Part shown: positions 38,238 to 47,009 of the stretch, piece after piece
Position numbering within the stretch: the first letter of the stretch is position 1
Layout of the letters: every line of letters starts with the position of its first letter
Assembly: GCF_025753795.1 (NCBI RefSeq)
Contig: NZ_JAOWPS010000010.1
Location: 1-64,000, forward strand
Reading direction: 5' to 3'
Length of the DNA stretch: 64,000 nucleotides
Source: Mesorhizobium sp. YC-39
GTDB lineage: Bacteria > Pseudomonadota > Alphaproteobacteria > Rhizobiales > Rhizobiaceae
Made by a program: the position numbers and the translations under genes
The notes under the pieces: generated by a model
What the model was told of the DNA's origin: nothing
Databases searched by the model: none
What the model saw: only the letters and a program-made list of their open reading frames with translations

Positions 38238-39827
38238 GTGAGCGTGAATCGACAAACCTATTTCGTATGCCCCGCCCCGCCGTGTCCAAACGGTAAATTA
38301 CATCTTGGCCATATTGGCGGCGTGTACCTTCTTGCCGACATTTTCGTGCGTTACCAGCGCATGATCGGCCATGTGGCCTATCATGTAACCGGCGCGGACG
38401 AGCATGGCACCTACACGCTGGTGAAGGCTCGCAAGCTTGGCCGGTCGGTCGATGATGTCGCACAAATGCACATCGACGAAATCCTGCAATGTCTGAGGGC
38501 AGTGCATATTGCTCCGGACGTATTTGTCCGGACTTCAAGTGAAGAGCACAAACGACGTAGCCTTGCGATCTACAAGCAGCTCGATGCGGCAGGCTATATC
38601 GAGCTGCGGGACGCCGAGCAACTCTATTGCGAGTCGTGTGATGAGTTTGCAGCGGACTCGCTTGCCGTCGGCAAGTGCCCGGCCTGCAGCGCCGCGGCCG
38701 ACAGCAACCTTTGTGAAAACTGCGGCCTTGCAATCCAGCACAGTCTGCTCCGCGATCCGGTCCACACACCGTGCGGCCATGCCCTAACGCTACGTCCGAT
38801 CCGCCAGGCGCATTTCAACTTCGAGCGGCTTGCCCCGACGCTGGATCGCGCTATCGAAGGCAGTGGATGGCCAGACACCATCAAACACAAGGAAATCGAG
38901 TGGCTTCGGACGGAATTGCGGGCCTTGCCTATGTCGCGCCATTTCGACCGCGGAGTGACTCTGGTCGCCCCGGCAGAAGTGGCAGGCCAGACCTTACTGA
39001 CTTGGTTTGAAGGATTATGGTGCTTCGATACGGGCATAGAACGCATCTGCAAGCAGAATGGCGCCGACTATGATGACACCATGCGCAGCCCTGACACGAA
39101 ACTCCTGTTCTTCATGGGGCAGGACAACCGCTTTTATTACACAATCGGTGTTACCGCCAGCTTGCTCGCAAGAGGATATGCAATTCCACACAATCACGCG
39201 ATTCAAGATTATTATAAGCTCGAAGGAGCAAAGTTTTCCACAGGTCGTGACCACGCCATATGGGCCGACGAGGTGGCGAGAGATATCGATCCGAGCGTGC
39301 TGCGCTACTATTTAGCGCGCATTGCCAAAGCATTTGGCAGCGACGACAACGATTTTCAAATCGAAGGGCTGGTGAGGGCGGCAGCTCGGATCCATCTCTT
39401 CGAGACCGCTTTGCGCAAACATGCTGGATCCAACGCAAAGCTGACGGTGGACACCCTGAAGCCTGAGCGAGTGCTTGATGTTGAACGCTATTGCCAAGCC
39501 ATGCATGAGGCGCGCGTGTGGGCTGCACTCGATGCTATAGATGCTTTCTTTGAAGGCGGGGGCCTTGCAAGGAGCGAGGCCGGGGCTAGCGCCACGGAAA
39601 TTTCGGTCTTCCTGAGCATGCTACACCCCGTGGTGCCGGTGCTCGCGGCGCGTTACGGCGCGTTCTTTTTTGGCGCCGGATGGCGACCTGGGCTCGATAA
39701 CTGTGCAGTCTGGCCAAGTGCAGACACGTTGTCAGTGATGGATGCCCCCCTGTTCGGCGAACCCATTCCTGACGCGTTCATTGCTGCTTATGAACAGCGC
39801 TTCAGAGCGGCTCCTGCCACCACCTAG
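38238..39827 (+). CDS. Methionyl-tRNA-synthetase-like ligase, candidate hydrazine synthetase subunit
   Basis: 529-residue class I synthetase paralogue starting with GTG at 38238. The HIGH motif is HLGHIGG (residues 22-28). Zinc knuckle cysteines lie at about 130-176 (YCESCDEF, KCPAC, LCENCG). The KMSKS position holds KFSTG (about residue 331). The C-terminal helical bundle resembles the MetRS anticodon domain but is shortened. Its place in a biosynthetic operon next to a cupin and an amine N-hydroxylase argues that it activates an amino acid, not for tRNA charging. By analogy with Spb40 or PyrN the substrate would be glycine or glutamate (inference). Confidence 0.8.
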   Translation: MSVNRQTYFVCPAPPCPNGKLHLGHIGGVYLLADIFVRYQRMIGHVAYHVTGADEHGTYTLVKARKLGRSVDDVAQMHIDEILQCLRAVHIAPDVFVRTSSEEHKRRSLAIYKQLDAAGYIELRDAEQLYCESCDEFAADSLAVGKCPACSAAADSNLCENCGLAIQHSLLRDPVHTPCGHALTLRPIRQAHFNFERLAPTLDRAIEGSGWPDTIKHKEIEWLRTELRALPMSRHFDRGVTLVAPAEVAGQTLLTWFEGLWCFDTGIERICKQNGADYDDTMRSPDTKLLFFMGQDNRFYYTIGVTASLLARGYAIPHNHAIQDYYKLEGAKFSTGRDHAIWADEVARDIDPSVLRYYLARIAKAFGSDDNDFQIEGLVRAAARIHLFETALRKHAGSNAKLTVDTLKPERVLDVERYCQAMHEARVWAALDAIDAFFEGGGLARSEAGASATEISVFLSMLHPVVPVLAARYGAFFFGAGWRPGLDNCAVWPSADTLSVMDAPLFGEPIPDAFIAAYEQRFRAAPATT

Positions 39828-39846
39828 CCTCTTCCCTGGAGCAAAG

Positions 39847-40974
39847 ATGTCGATACGCAGCCGGATTTCCACTGCATATAGCGCTTTCGATTATTCATCG
39901 ACCAAGCAATCGATCAATTTTGCGTACGGGCTTCCCGATCCGAAAATGTTCGAGAAACTGCGGTGGCCAGAGGCAATCTCGACACACACCGGTGTCAGCT
40001 TCTCCGATCTGCTGCAATACACCGATGGCAGCGGCCTCCCGCAATTGCGGGAGAAATTGGCCCACCAGCATGCAGTCGCGCGCGACAACGTCCTTATCAC
40101 CAATGGCGCATCGCAGGCACTACAGCTGATCGCGGATGCAGTGCTCGACCCTGGCGATGTAGTGCTGACCGAAGACCCGTCGTATCTTGGCGCACTACGG
40201 ATATTTTCGATTGCTGGTGCCACGATGGTTCAATTAGGTATGGATAAGGATGGTGTTGATCTCGGTCAACTGGAAGAGGCTTTGCGCACGACTGGGCGGG
40301 TCAGGCTGTTCTACACCGCGCCAGTTTTCCACAATCCGACCGGACGCCGTTTTTCAGTGCACCGTATGGGCCAAGTAGCAGCCCTGCTGGCAAGGTATGG
40401 CGTGCTCATGGTGCAGGATCTCGTCTATGCAGATCTACCATATGACGACCCACCACCTGCAATCATTGCATCGGGAGAGCATGTGATCAATGTATACAGT
40501 ATCTCAAAGATCGCCGGACCCGGGCTGCGGGTGGGCTGGGTTGTGGCGGAAGCGCAGATGATAGCGCAGTTGACGCGCCTGAAATGTGACGGCGGCGTCA
40601 GCCCCGTAGCGAGCAATGTCGCTCTTGCGTTGTTGGGGACACCGGAATTAAAGGCACATATTGCTGGACTTCGGCAACATTACCGTCACAAGCGAGACAG
40701 CATGCACGCCCTCCTGCAGAGCTGCACGTTCTGCGAACCATCATACGAGGTGCCTCTGGGGGGATTTTCGTTCTGGGTACGGCTAGCTGGCGCTGTAGCC
40801 CCTGCAGCTTTGTTGGAGTCCGTCAGGAAGAAGTATGACGTGCATTTGGTAGAAGGATACCGTCATGGTCCTACTTCCCGGCAGCACGTCAGACTCTGCT
40901 TCAGCTATATGCCGATGGAAAAAGTGCAGTCTGGCCTGCGCGACATTGAGGCAGCCTATAAAGGCCTCTTGTAG
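39847..40974 (+). CDS. Fold-type I PLP aminotransferase
   Basis: 375-residue class I/II aminotransferase with NGASQALQLIADA, TEDPSYLGALRIF, FHNPTGRRFS and the PLP lysine in VYSISKIAGPGLRVGWV. It resembles the catalytic half of MocR proteins but has no DNA-binding domain. The ATG at 39847 has GGAG five bases before it; earlier in-frame ATGs at 39742 and 39790 lie in the MetRS-like gene. As last gene of the operon it may transaminate the hydrazine precursor or product. Confidence 0.85.
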   Translation: MSIRSRISTAYSAFDYSSTKQSINFAYGLPDPKMFEKLRWPEAISTHTGVSFSDLLQYTDGSGLPQLREKLAHQHAVARDNVLITNGASQALQLIADAVLDPGDVVLTEDPSYLGALRIFSIAGATMVQLGMDKDGVDLGQLEEALRTTGRVRLFYTAPVFHNPTGRRFSVHRMGQVAALLARYGVLMVQDLVYADLPYDDPPPAIIASGEHVINVYSISKIAGPGLRVGWVVAEAQMIAQLTRLKCDGGVSPVASNVALALLGTPELKAHIAGLRQHYRHKRDSMHALLQSCTFCEPSYEVPLGGFSFWVRLAGAVAPAALLESVRKKYDVHLVEGYRHGPTSRQHVRLCFSYMPMEKVQSGLRDIEAAYKGLL

Positions 40975-41302
40975 GCCCGTGTAGCCAATTGAGCTATAAT
41001 CGTGCCCGCGCTTGCGAATTGTAGTCTGGGAAAAACAAGGCGGCGTCCCCGGCGGGTCGGGAGGGTTCACGAATGCCGGGCGGCCATAACGACAGATCAT
41101 GGGCCGATATCGGCCTTGGAGAAAGTGTACTCGCCGCCCTTGTAGACGACCGTCGGCGTGTCGTGGCCGCGGGGTGTTCCGACTCGACTCGCGTTCGCCA
41201 AACTCAAGCAGCGCTGGCTCGCGACATTCTACTCACCAGCTGCTGCACCCACCAGCCGCGCAGCAGTGTAAGGCTCACCATGCCTGCAAGTGCGCAGTCG
41301 CC
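40975..41302. other. Intergenic stretch, probably transposon debris
   Basis: No gene can be supported in these 328 bases. They lead into a recognisable IS5-type transposase remnant, so they probably represent the decayed remainder of that element. Confidence 0.4.
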
Positions 41303-41405
41303 ATGCTCGACATACTTCAGCCCGCCGCGATCCTGCTCGTAGATCGCGCCTACGACAGCAACGTCATTCGCCACCTGGCGGCGCAACCAGGCGCGTGCAT
41401 ACGCT
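41303..41405 (+). pseudogene. IS5-type transposase remnant
   Basis: One frame reads ILLVDRAYDSNVIRHLAAQ and continues PGACI, which matches the DRAYD block of IS5-family DDE transposases. No start, no intact frame and no second catalytic block are present. It separates the biosynthetic operon from the peptide genes and suggests past movement at this junction. Confidence 0.5.
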
Positions 41406-41590
41406 TGCGTTGGCACAGTGCTGTCGGGTTTGTCGCATCCTCGACACGGTGTGTTCATCCGGTGCCCTGCCGCACTCCCAGCTAAGCTGCTGAATAGAAT
41501 GCGAAACAGTTTGCCTGAGGCGCTTCCTGCGCGGTTGGCACGACTCTTGATGTTCTCGTTGTGCGGCGGCACACGCGCCGACCGGAAGCA

Positions 41591-41904
41591 CTGATTGATC
41601 CTCGTATTTGATCTCTAGGAAAGGAGACCACAATGAAGACGGACATGTCAGCCTATGGCGTGAACGAACTGGCACCTGAAGAAGCATCTGCAATTTCGGG
41701 AGGGGTATTCTGGGCACTCGCTTTCGTGGTTTTCGGGGTCGTGGGCCTTGCAGCTGTAAGTATAGCGGCAAACGCGGTCGGTGGGCGTCGCTGATTATTC
41801 CTCGTATTTGATCTGTTGGAAAGGAGACCACAATGAAAACCGATATGTCAGCTTATGGCGTGAACGAACTGGCACCTGAAGAAGCATCTGCAATTTCGGG
41901 AGGG
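41591..41904 (+). repeat. Tandem near-identical segments carrying the two peptide leaders
   Basis: Two segments of about 114 bases (41591-41704 and 41791-41904, period 200) share the upstream sequence CCTCGTATTTGATCT, the ribosome site GGAAAGGAGACCACA and the 24-codon leader. Differences in the leader are silent; similarity drops right after the Gly-Gly codons, where the mature peptides start. Confidence 0.85.
41633..41794 (+). CDS. Double-glycine leader peptide 1 (bacteriocin-like precursor)
   Basis: 53-residue precursor with an ideal AAGGAGACCACA ribosome site. The 24-residue leader begins MKTDMSAYG and ends EEASAISGG, a double-glycine cleavage site for C39 peptidases. The 29-residue core begins VFWALAFVVFG, is hydrophobic with small-residue spacing (GVVGLAAVS), and ends in GGRR. 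It has no cysteine, so it is neither a lanthipeptide nor disulfide-bonded. Identical leader in the next gene; exporter genes follow. Class II bacteriocin-like is the best guess. Confidence 0.8.
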   Translation: MKTDMSAYGVNELAPEEASAISGGVFWALAFVVFGVVGLAAVSIAANAVGGRR

Positions 41905-42000
41905 CTATTCTGGCAGATAGTTTGGTCAGCTTCTGCGCTACTCGCTTTTGCAGCTGCAACTATAGCGGAAGGGGCAGTACGCGGGAGGAACCGCGGTTAG
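41833..42000 (+). CDS. Double-glycine leader peptide 2 (bacteriocin-like precursor)
   Basis: 55-residue precursor with the same leader as peptide 1 (silent changes only) ending AISGG. The 31-residue core begins LFWQIVWSASALLAF and ends RGRNRG, again hydrophobic with a basic tail and no cysteine. Two different cores behind one leader suggest a two-peptide bacteriocin or paralogous toxins. The HlyD gene starts eight bases after its stop. Confidence 0.8.
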   Translation: MKTDMSAYGVNELAPEEASAISGGLFWQIVWSASALLAFAAATIAEGAVRGRNRG

Positions 42001-42007
42001 AAAATGA

Positions 42008-43204
42008 GTGCGCAAGCTAGCTTTTCTTCATACTGAACACAGATCGGCAGTTCCCCTTCCTCCTGAAATTGCCAGCTACACTGTAGAGAGCATTCTCTCC
42101 CGACGATCAGGACGATCTTTGATCATCTATTGGATGATTGTGCTCTCTGTGGTTGCGACATTGGGGTCGCTACCACTCATCACCGTAACGGTCTCTGCCC
42201 AAAGTGCCGGTATCATTCGCCCCACGATCGAGAAGACGCCCCTGATCGCACCTGTCTCCGGACGAATTTCCCGTATCCTTGCCGTTGAGAACGATCCCGT
42301 TGCTCAGGGGCAGGAGATCCTCACCCTCGATGATGAGGTGGTTGAGGAAAAGCTCCTGGCGCTTACAGGCGATATCCGCGCTAAAAGCGATCTTGCCCGT
42401 GACCTCGAAACCCTGATCTCCTCCGGCACACAGGCCAAGGACCCGATCCGCCTCCTGACCGAGTTCGCCACGGCGGAGCGGGCACATTTTCTCAACCTGC
42501 TGCGGGAGAACCAATATGCCCGCAGTAATGCGGCAGCGGAACTCGACCGCGCTAAGCAACTGCTCTCCGCTGCCGCAACGCCCGCAAAGGTGGTTGACGA
42601 GAAGGCTTTCGCCCTCCAGAGCATTGAGATTCAGGGCGAGATCCTCGCCCGGCGCAAATCCGCTGAATGGAACCAGCAGCTCTTCGATATTTGCCTACGC
42701 CTCAAGGAACTCACGGCCACCTTGCATCAACTCGAGAACGAACGGGATCTGACCCGCATTCGAGCCCCCGTGTCAGGCGCTATTGAGGAATTCTCCGGCC
42801 TCACCCCCGGTAGCTACATCCAGGCGGGGCAAACCGTCGCTTGGGTCTCGCCGGACGGCGGACTGGTGGCGGAAATCTACGTCTCCCCCAACGACATCGG
42901 CTTCGTGCGGCCGGGCCAGTCGGTGCGGCTCCAAGTGGATGCCTTCAACTACAATCAATGGGGTGTCATTGATGCGACAGTACTCGACGTGGCGCAGGAC
43001 TTCACCCTCCATGACAGGAGCCCGGTCTTCAAGGTCCGTTGCGCGCTCTCTCGCAACTATCTCGTTCTCAAGAACGGCGTCACCGGTCACCTGAAGAAAG
43101 GCATGACCGTGCGGGCCCGCTTCCTCGTGGCCGACCGCACCCTCCTGCAACTCCTCTACAATGAGATCGACGATTGGCTCGATCCGCTTCTGGCGGGCCG
43201 CTGA
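42008..43204 (+). CDS. HlyD-family membrane fusion protein for peptide export
   Basis: 398-residue accessory protein. It has one transmembrane segment (about residues 40-62, IIYWMIVLSVVATLGSLPLI), a lipoyl/barrel part (APVSGRISRILAVENDPVAQG), a central coiled coil (about 120-245) and the returning half-motif IRAPVSGAIEEFSG. It would bridge the C39 exporter to the outer membrane. A GTG at 42008 is used; the ribosome site is weak. Confidence 0.85.
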   Translation: MRKLAFLHTEHRSAVPLPPEIASYTVESILSRRSGRSLIIYWMIVLSVVATLGSLPLITVTVSAQSAGIIRPTIEKTPLIAPVSGRISRILAVENDPVAQGQEILTLDDEVVEEKLLALTGDIRAKSDLARDLETLISSGTQAKDPIRLLTEFATAERAHFLNLLRENQYARSNAAAELDRAKQLLSAAATPAKVVDEKAFALQSIEIQGEILARRKSAEWNQQLFDICLRLKELTATLHQLENERDLTRIRAPVSGAIEEFSGLTPGSYIQAGQTVAWVSPDGGLVAEIYVSPNDIGFVRPGQSVRLQVDAFNYNQWGVIDATVLDVAQDFTLHDRSPVFKVRCALSRNYLVLKNGVTGHLKKGMTVRARFLVADRTLLQLLYNEIDDWLDPLLAGR

Positions 43205-43236
43205 TCCTTCATTTTTCCAAACGCCAGCGAGCCGCC

Positions 43237-45393
43237 ATGTCGAGCAAGGTCATCAAGTTCAAGCAGCGCGACATCACCGATTGCGGGGCCGCCAGCCTTG
43301 CCTCTGTCGCGGCCTTCTATGGCCACAAGCAGCCATTGTCGCGCATCCGCCAGTATGCCTCGACCGACCGCTCCGGGACCACCGTGCTGGGCCTCACGGA
43401 AGCGGCCCGGAAGCTGGGGTTCGTTGCCAAGGGGGTGAAGGGCGGCTTCGACAGCCTATACAAAATCCCCAAACCCGCTATCGCGCACGTCGTCGTCAAG
43501 GAGGTCCTTCACCACTTCGTCGTCATCCAGTCGATCGACGCGAGGTGGATCACCGTCATGGACCCAGCCTATGGCGAAATCCGCAAGATGCCACACGAGG
43601 AATTCAAGACGCAATGGACTGGCGTCCTGGTGCTCTTGGTTCCGGCAGACACCTTCAAGCGCGGCGAAGAGACCACCTCGCCCCTCGCCCGCCTCGCCAG
43701 TGTGCTTGCGCCACACAGGGCGGTGATGGCGCAGGCTCTCGTCGGGGCACTGGTGACGACAATCCTCGGCCTCTCGACGGCTATCTACGTCCAGAAGGTC
43801 GTCGATCATGTGATCACAGCGGGCAACCGCAACCTCCTCAACCTGATGAGCGTCGCTATGGTGCTGATCCTGGTGGCGCAGATCCTGATCAATCTCCTCA
43901 GAAACCGGCTCGTCCTGCAAACGGGGCAGAAGATCGATGTCTACTTGATCCTCGGCTACTACAATCACATCCTAAGCCTGCCCCAGAAATTCTTCGACAG
44001 CATGCGCATGGGCGAAATCGTCTCCCGCATGAACGACGCGGTGAAGATCAGGAGCTTCCTGAACGACGTGTCGATCAACATGTTCGTCGACGTGCTGGTG
44101 ATACTGTTTTCGTTCGGGCTGATGTGCATCTACTCGTGGAAGATCGCCTTGGTCGTGGCGATCTCCATCCCGTTGTACCTCTTCGTCTATTGGACCATCA
44201 ACCGGCTGAATAGGAAGCGCCAGCGCGCCATTATGGAGAATGCCGCCGATCTGGAGGCGCAACTGGTGGAATCACTTGGAGCTGTCTCCACGATCAAGAC
44301 CTCCGGCATGGAGAGCTTCGCCAACTTCAAGATGGAGACCCGCTTCGTCAAGATGCTGCACTCCGTCTACAGCTCCGGCCTCATCTCGATCTTCGGAGAT
44401 AATGCCTCGACTTTCGTCTCGACCATATTCACCATCGTGCTGATGTGGTTCGGAACGAGGCTTGTCCTCGATCAGACCGTAACGCCCGGCGAATTGCTGT
44501 CCTGCTATACGTTGCTTGGCTATGTCACCCGACCGGTTGCCAGCCTGATCCAAACCAACCGGATCGTTCAGGATGCCTTTATCGCGGCGGATCGCCTGTT
44601 CGAGATCTTGGACCTGGAGTCGGCAAGCGGCGGGGGCATCGATGCCACCAAGTCCGACCTTGGCAATGTCTGTTTGGAAAACGTGACGTTCCGCCATGGC
44701 GCGCAGCCGCATCTTTTCGAGGATCTCAGCGTCACCTTCCGTCGGGGCGAGATGACGGCCGTGGTAGGGGAAAGTGGCTCCGGCAAGAGTACCCTTGCGG
44801 CGCTGCTGCAGAATGTCTACCCGCTTGAGGGTGGACGCATCCGGATCGGCCCCTATGCCCTCCAGGACCTCTCGACCGAATCGCTGCTCAAGGTTGTCGC
44901 AGCGGTACCGCAATCGATCGACGTGTTCTCGGGCTCGGTGATCGAGAACATCGCCCTTGGCGAGTTCGAGCCGGACATGGAGAAGATCCTGCAAATCTGC
45001 GATCAAATAGGGCTACGGGAGTTAGCTGAGCGCTGGCCCGGTGGCTTCCAGGCCTATCTTGGCGAGAACGGCCTACGCCTCTCCGGCGGCGAGAAGCAAC
45101 GCCTTGCATTGGCTCGGGCTCTCTACCGGGATCCAGAGATCCTGATCCTCGACGAGGCGACCTCCTCTCTTGACTCGATCGCCGAAGCGTTTGTCCTGGG
45201 GGTCGTTGAAGATCTGCGTCGGGCTGGTAAGACCATCGTGGTCATCGCTCATCGACTCAGCACCATTCGTGGGGCCGACAAGATCGTGGTCTTGGAAAAG
45301 GGGCGGGTTGTTGCGGAGGGAAGGCATGCTGATCTGCTGACAGCTGAAGGCGCTTACGCTCGCCTGTGGCGGGCGCAAACCGGATCCAGTTGA
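43237..45393 (+). CDS. C39-peptidase-containing ABC exporter
   Basis: 718-residue bacteriocin-type exporter. The C39 peptidase has Cys16 in DITDCGAASLASVAAFYGH, His93 in LHHFVVIQ and Asp109 in MDPAYG, so it should be active. An ABC membrane domain follows (about 165-440), then the ATPase with GESGSGKSTLAAL, LSGGEKQRLALARAL and ILILDEATSSLD. It should cleave the Gly-Gly leaders while exporting the cores. The ATG at 43237 gives the normal N terminus just before the peptidase; the longer frame from 43174 overlaps HlyD. Confidence 0.92.
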   Translation: MSSKVIKFKQRDITDCGAASLASVAAFYGHKQPLSRIRQYASTDRSGTTVLGLTEAARKLGFVAKGVKGGFDSLYKIPKPAIAHVVVKEVLHHFVVIQSIDARWITVMDPAYGEIRKMPHEEFKTQWTGVLVLLVPADTFKRGEETTSPLARLASVLAPHRAVMAQALVGALVTTILGLSTAIYVQKVVDHVITAGNRNLLNLMSVAMVLILVAQILINLLRNRLVLQTGQKIDVYLILGYYNHILSLPQKFFDSMRMGEIVSRMNDAVKIRSFLNDVSINMFVDVLVILFSFGLMCIYSWKIALVVAISIPLYLFVYWTINRLNRKRQRAIMENAADLEAQLVESLGAVSTIKTSGMESFANFKMETRFVKMLHSVYSSGLISIFGDNASTFVSTIFTIVLMWFGTRLVLDQTVTPGELLSCYTLLGYVTRPVASLIQTNRIVQDAFIAADRLFEILDLESASGGGIDATKSDLGNVCLENVTFRHGAQPHLFEDLSVTFRRGEMTAVVGESGSGKSTLAALLQNVYPLEGGRIRIGPYALQDLSTESLLKVVAAVPQSIDVFSGSVIENIALGEFEPDMEKILQICDQIGLRELAERWPGGFQAYLGENGLRLSGGEKQRLALARALYRDPEILILDEATSSLDSIAEAFVLGVVEDLRRAGKTIVVIAHRLSTIRGADKIVVLEKGRVVAEGRHADLLTAEGAYARLWRAQTGSS

Positions 45394-45934
45394 CGGGTTC
45401 AGGTGGGGGTTATCGCAGAATTTCCGGGATCCTAGGCACGACCATTCCAGGCAGGCGATTGGGCGCCGCCTGGGCGGGCCACCTCGACAATCTCCTGAAC
45501 TCCGGCGCAACGCAGCGAATTTCTCACGATTACCATTGTAGGAGGCGAGCCAGCGTTCGAGACTGGTGGCGAAACCGGATAGAAGTTAGCTTTGTCAATT
45601 CCTTATAGCGGGACATAACCGAGAACCACGCAGTAGGTCGCCTCGTGTTAGTCCCGGACGATAAATTGCTATGATGCTGCGAACGCTATTGGTCTTAACA
45701 ACCAGCGCGCACGCGACTGAGCCCATAAACCCGAGGAATTGAGAACGCCGCGTTTTGGGGCGGGCATCATTTCTAGAACGGCTTCGTGGCCTTTAAGTTG
45801 GTCAATTTTTCAACCCAAGACGCGTTTTCAGGATTTCATTTCTGTTAAGTCTATAAAATTAGTGGACTATAATCCGTGGTCCCCACGATGGGGCTGGCAA
45901 TCGAGGCCATGACCTCCTTCAAAGGATTACGCCC
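45394..45934. other. Intergenic stretch upstream of the taurine operon
   Basis: 541 bases without a supportable gene, becoming AT-rich towards the right. A TATAAT at 45868-45873 with TTAAGT 17 bases upstream (45845-45850) is a plausible promoter for tauA. AGTC and GACT flank this region as a short dyad. Confidence 0.5.
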
Positions 45935-46942
45935 ATGCGAAAACTGATTTCCGCTGCCCTTGTCGGGCTTGCCCTGGCGGCCAGCTCCGCTGCAGCGCTT
46001 GGAGCCGACAAGAAAGTCGTCATCGCCTACCAGACGGGTGCCAATCCGTACAATCTCGGCATTGCCAATGGCGATCTTGCCAAGAAGACCGGCTGGAACA
46101 TCGAATTCCGCCGCTTCAATTCAGGCGCCGACATTTTCGCCGCCATTGCATCCGGCGACGTCCAGATCGGCGATGTCGGATCGAGCCCGTTCGCCGCTGC
46201 CGTCAGCAGGGGCATCGACGTGAAGGCGTTCTACATCTCGTCAGTCTCTCGTGACGGCGAAGCCCTGGTGGTGCGGCCCGAGATCAAGTCGCCGGCCGAC
46301 TTGCGGGGCAAGAAGCTCGCCGCAGCACCCGTCTCGACTGACCATTACCAGCTTCTCGCCGTACTCAAGCAGGAAGGTATCACGGAGAAGGAAACCCAGG
46401 TCATCGCCATTCCGCAGCCCGAAATCGTCGCTGCCTGGAAGCGCGGTGACATCGATGGCGCCTTCGTCTGGGATCCGGCACTCTCCGAACTCAAGAAGAA
46501 CGGAAAGGTCCTGCTCACTGCCGGCCAGGTCGCCGATCGTGGCGCTCCGACCTTCAGCGCACTTGTCGTGACCGGTGAATTCGCCAAGGCCAATCCCGAC
46601 TTCCTCGGCCAGTATGTCCGGCTGATCGATGGCTACACAACGTCATACCTGACCAACCCAGCTTCCTGGGGACCGGACTCCGAGAGCGCCAAGGCGATCG
46701 CCAAATTGCAGGGCGGCACGGCGGCCGAGAATTCGGAGCAGCTGAAGACGACGGTTGTTCCGCCACTCGATGAGCAGGTTTCCGATAGATGGCTGGGCGG
46801 TGGTGACAAGAGCGCCGTCGCGAAAATCCTCAAGGACACTGCGGGCTTCCTGAAGGACCAGAAGAAGATCACCGCCATCAAGGACAGCTACGCCGCAGCC
46901 GCCGACCCGCAATATGTGCAGGCTGCCAAGGCCTCCAACTAG
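45935..46942 (+). CDS. tauA: Taurine ABC transporter substrate-binding protein
   Basis: 335-residue periplasmic protein with a signal peptide (LISAALVGLALAASSAAAL, residues 4-22). The mature part shows VVIAYQTGANPYNLGIANG, SGDVQIGDVGSSPFAAAVSR and EALVVRPEI, as in TauA. AAGGA precedes the ATG. First gene of a four-gene sulfonate uptake and desulfonation operon. Confidence 0.88.
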   Translation: MRKLISAALVGLALAASSAAALGADKKVVIAYQTGANPYNLGIANGDLAKKTGWNIEFRRFNSGADIFAAIASGDVQIGDVGSSPFAAAVSRGIDVKAFYISSVSRDGEALVVRPEIKSPADLRGKKLAAAPVSTDHYQLLAVLKQEGITEKETQVIAIPQPEIVAAWKRGDIDGAFVWDPALSELKKNGKVLLTAGQVADRGAPTFSALVVTGEFAKANPDFLGQYVRLIDGYTTSYLTNPASWGPDSESAKAIAKLQGGTAAENSEQLKTTVVPPLDEQVSDRWLGGGDKSAVAKILKDTAGFLKDQKKITAIKDSYAAAADPQYVQAAKASN

Positions 46943-47009
46943 ACATCCATGAACGACATTCGGTTCTGGCTGGCGGCAATCTCGCCAGCCAGACTGCCTG
47001 GAGGCCACC

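Noticed and set aside
38238..39827. Housekeeping methionyl-tRNA synthetase
   Set aside because: KMSKS is altered, the C terminus is short, and the gene sits in a biosynthetic operon next to a cupin and an N-hydroxylase.
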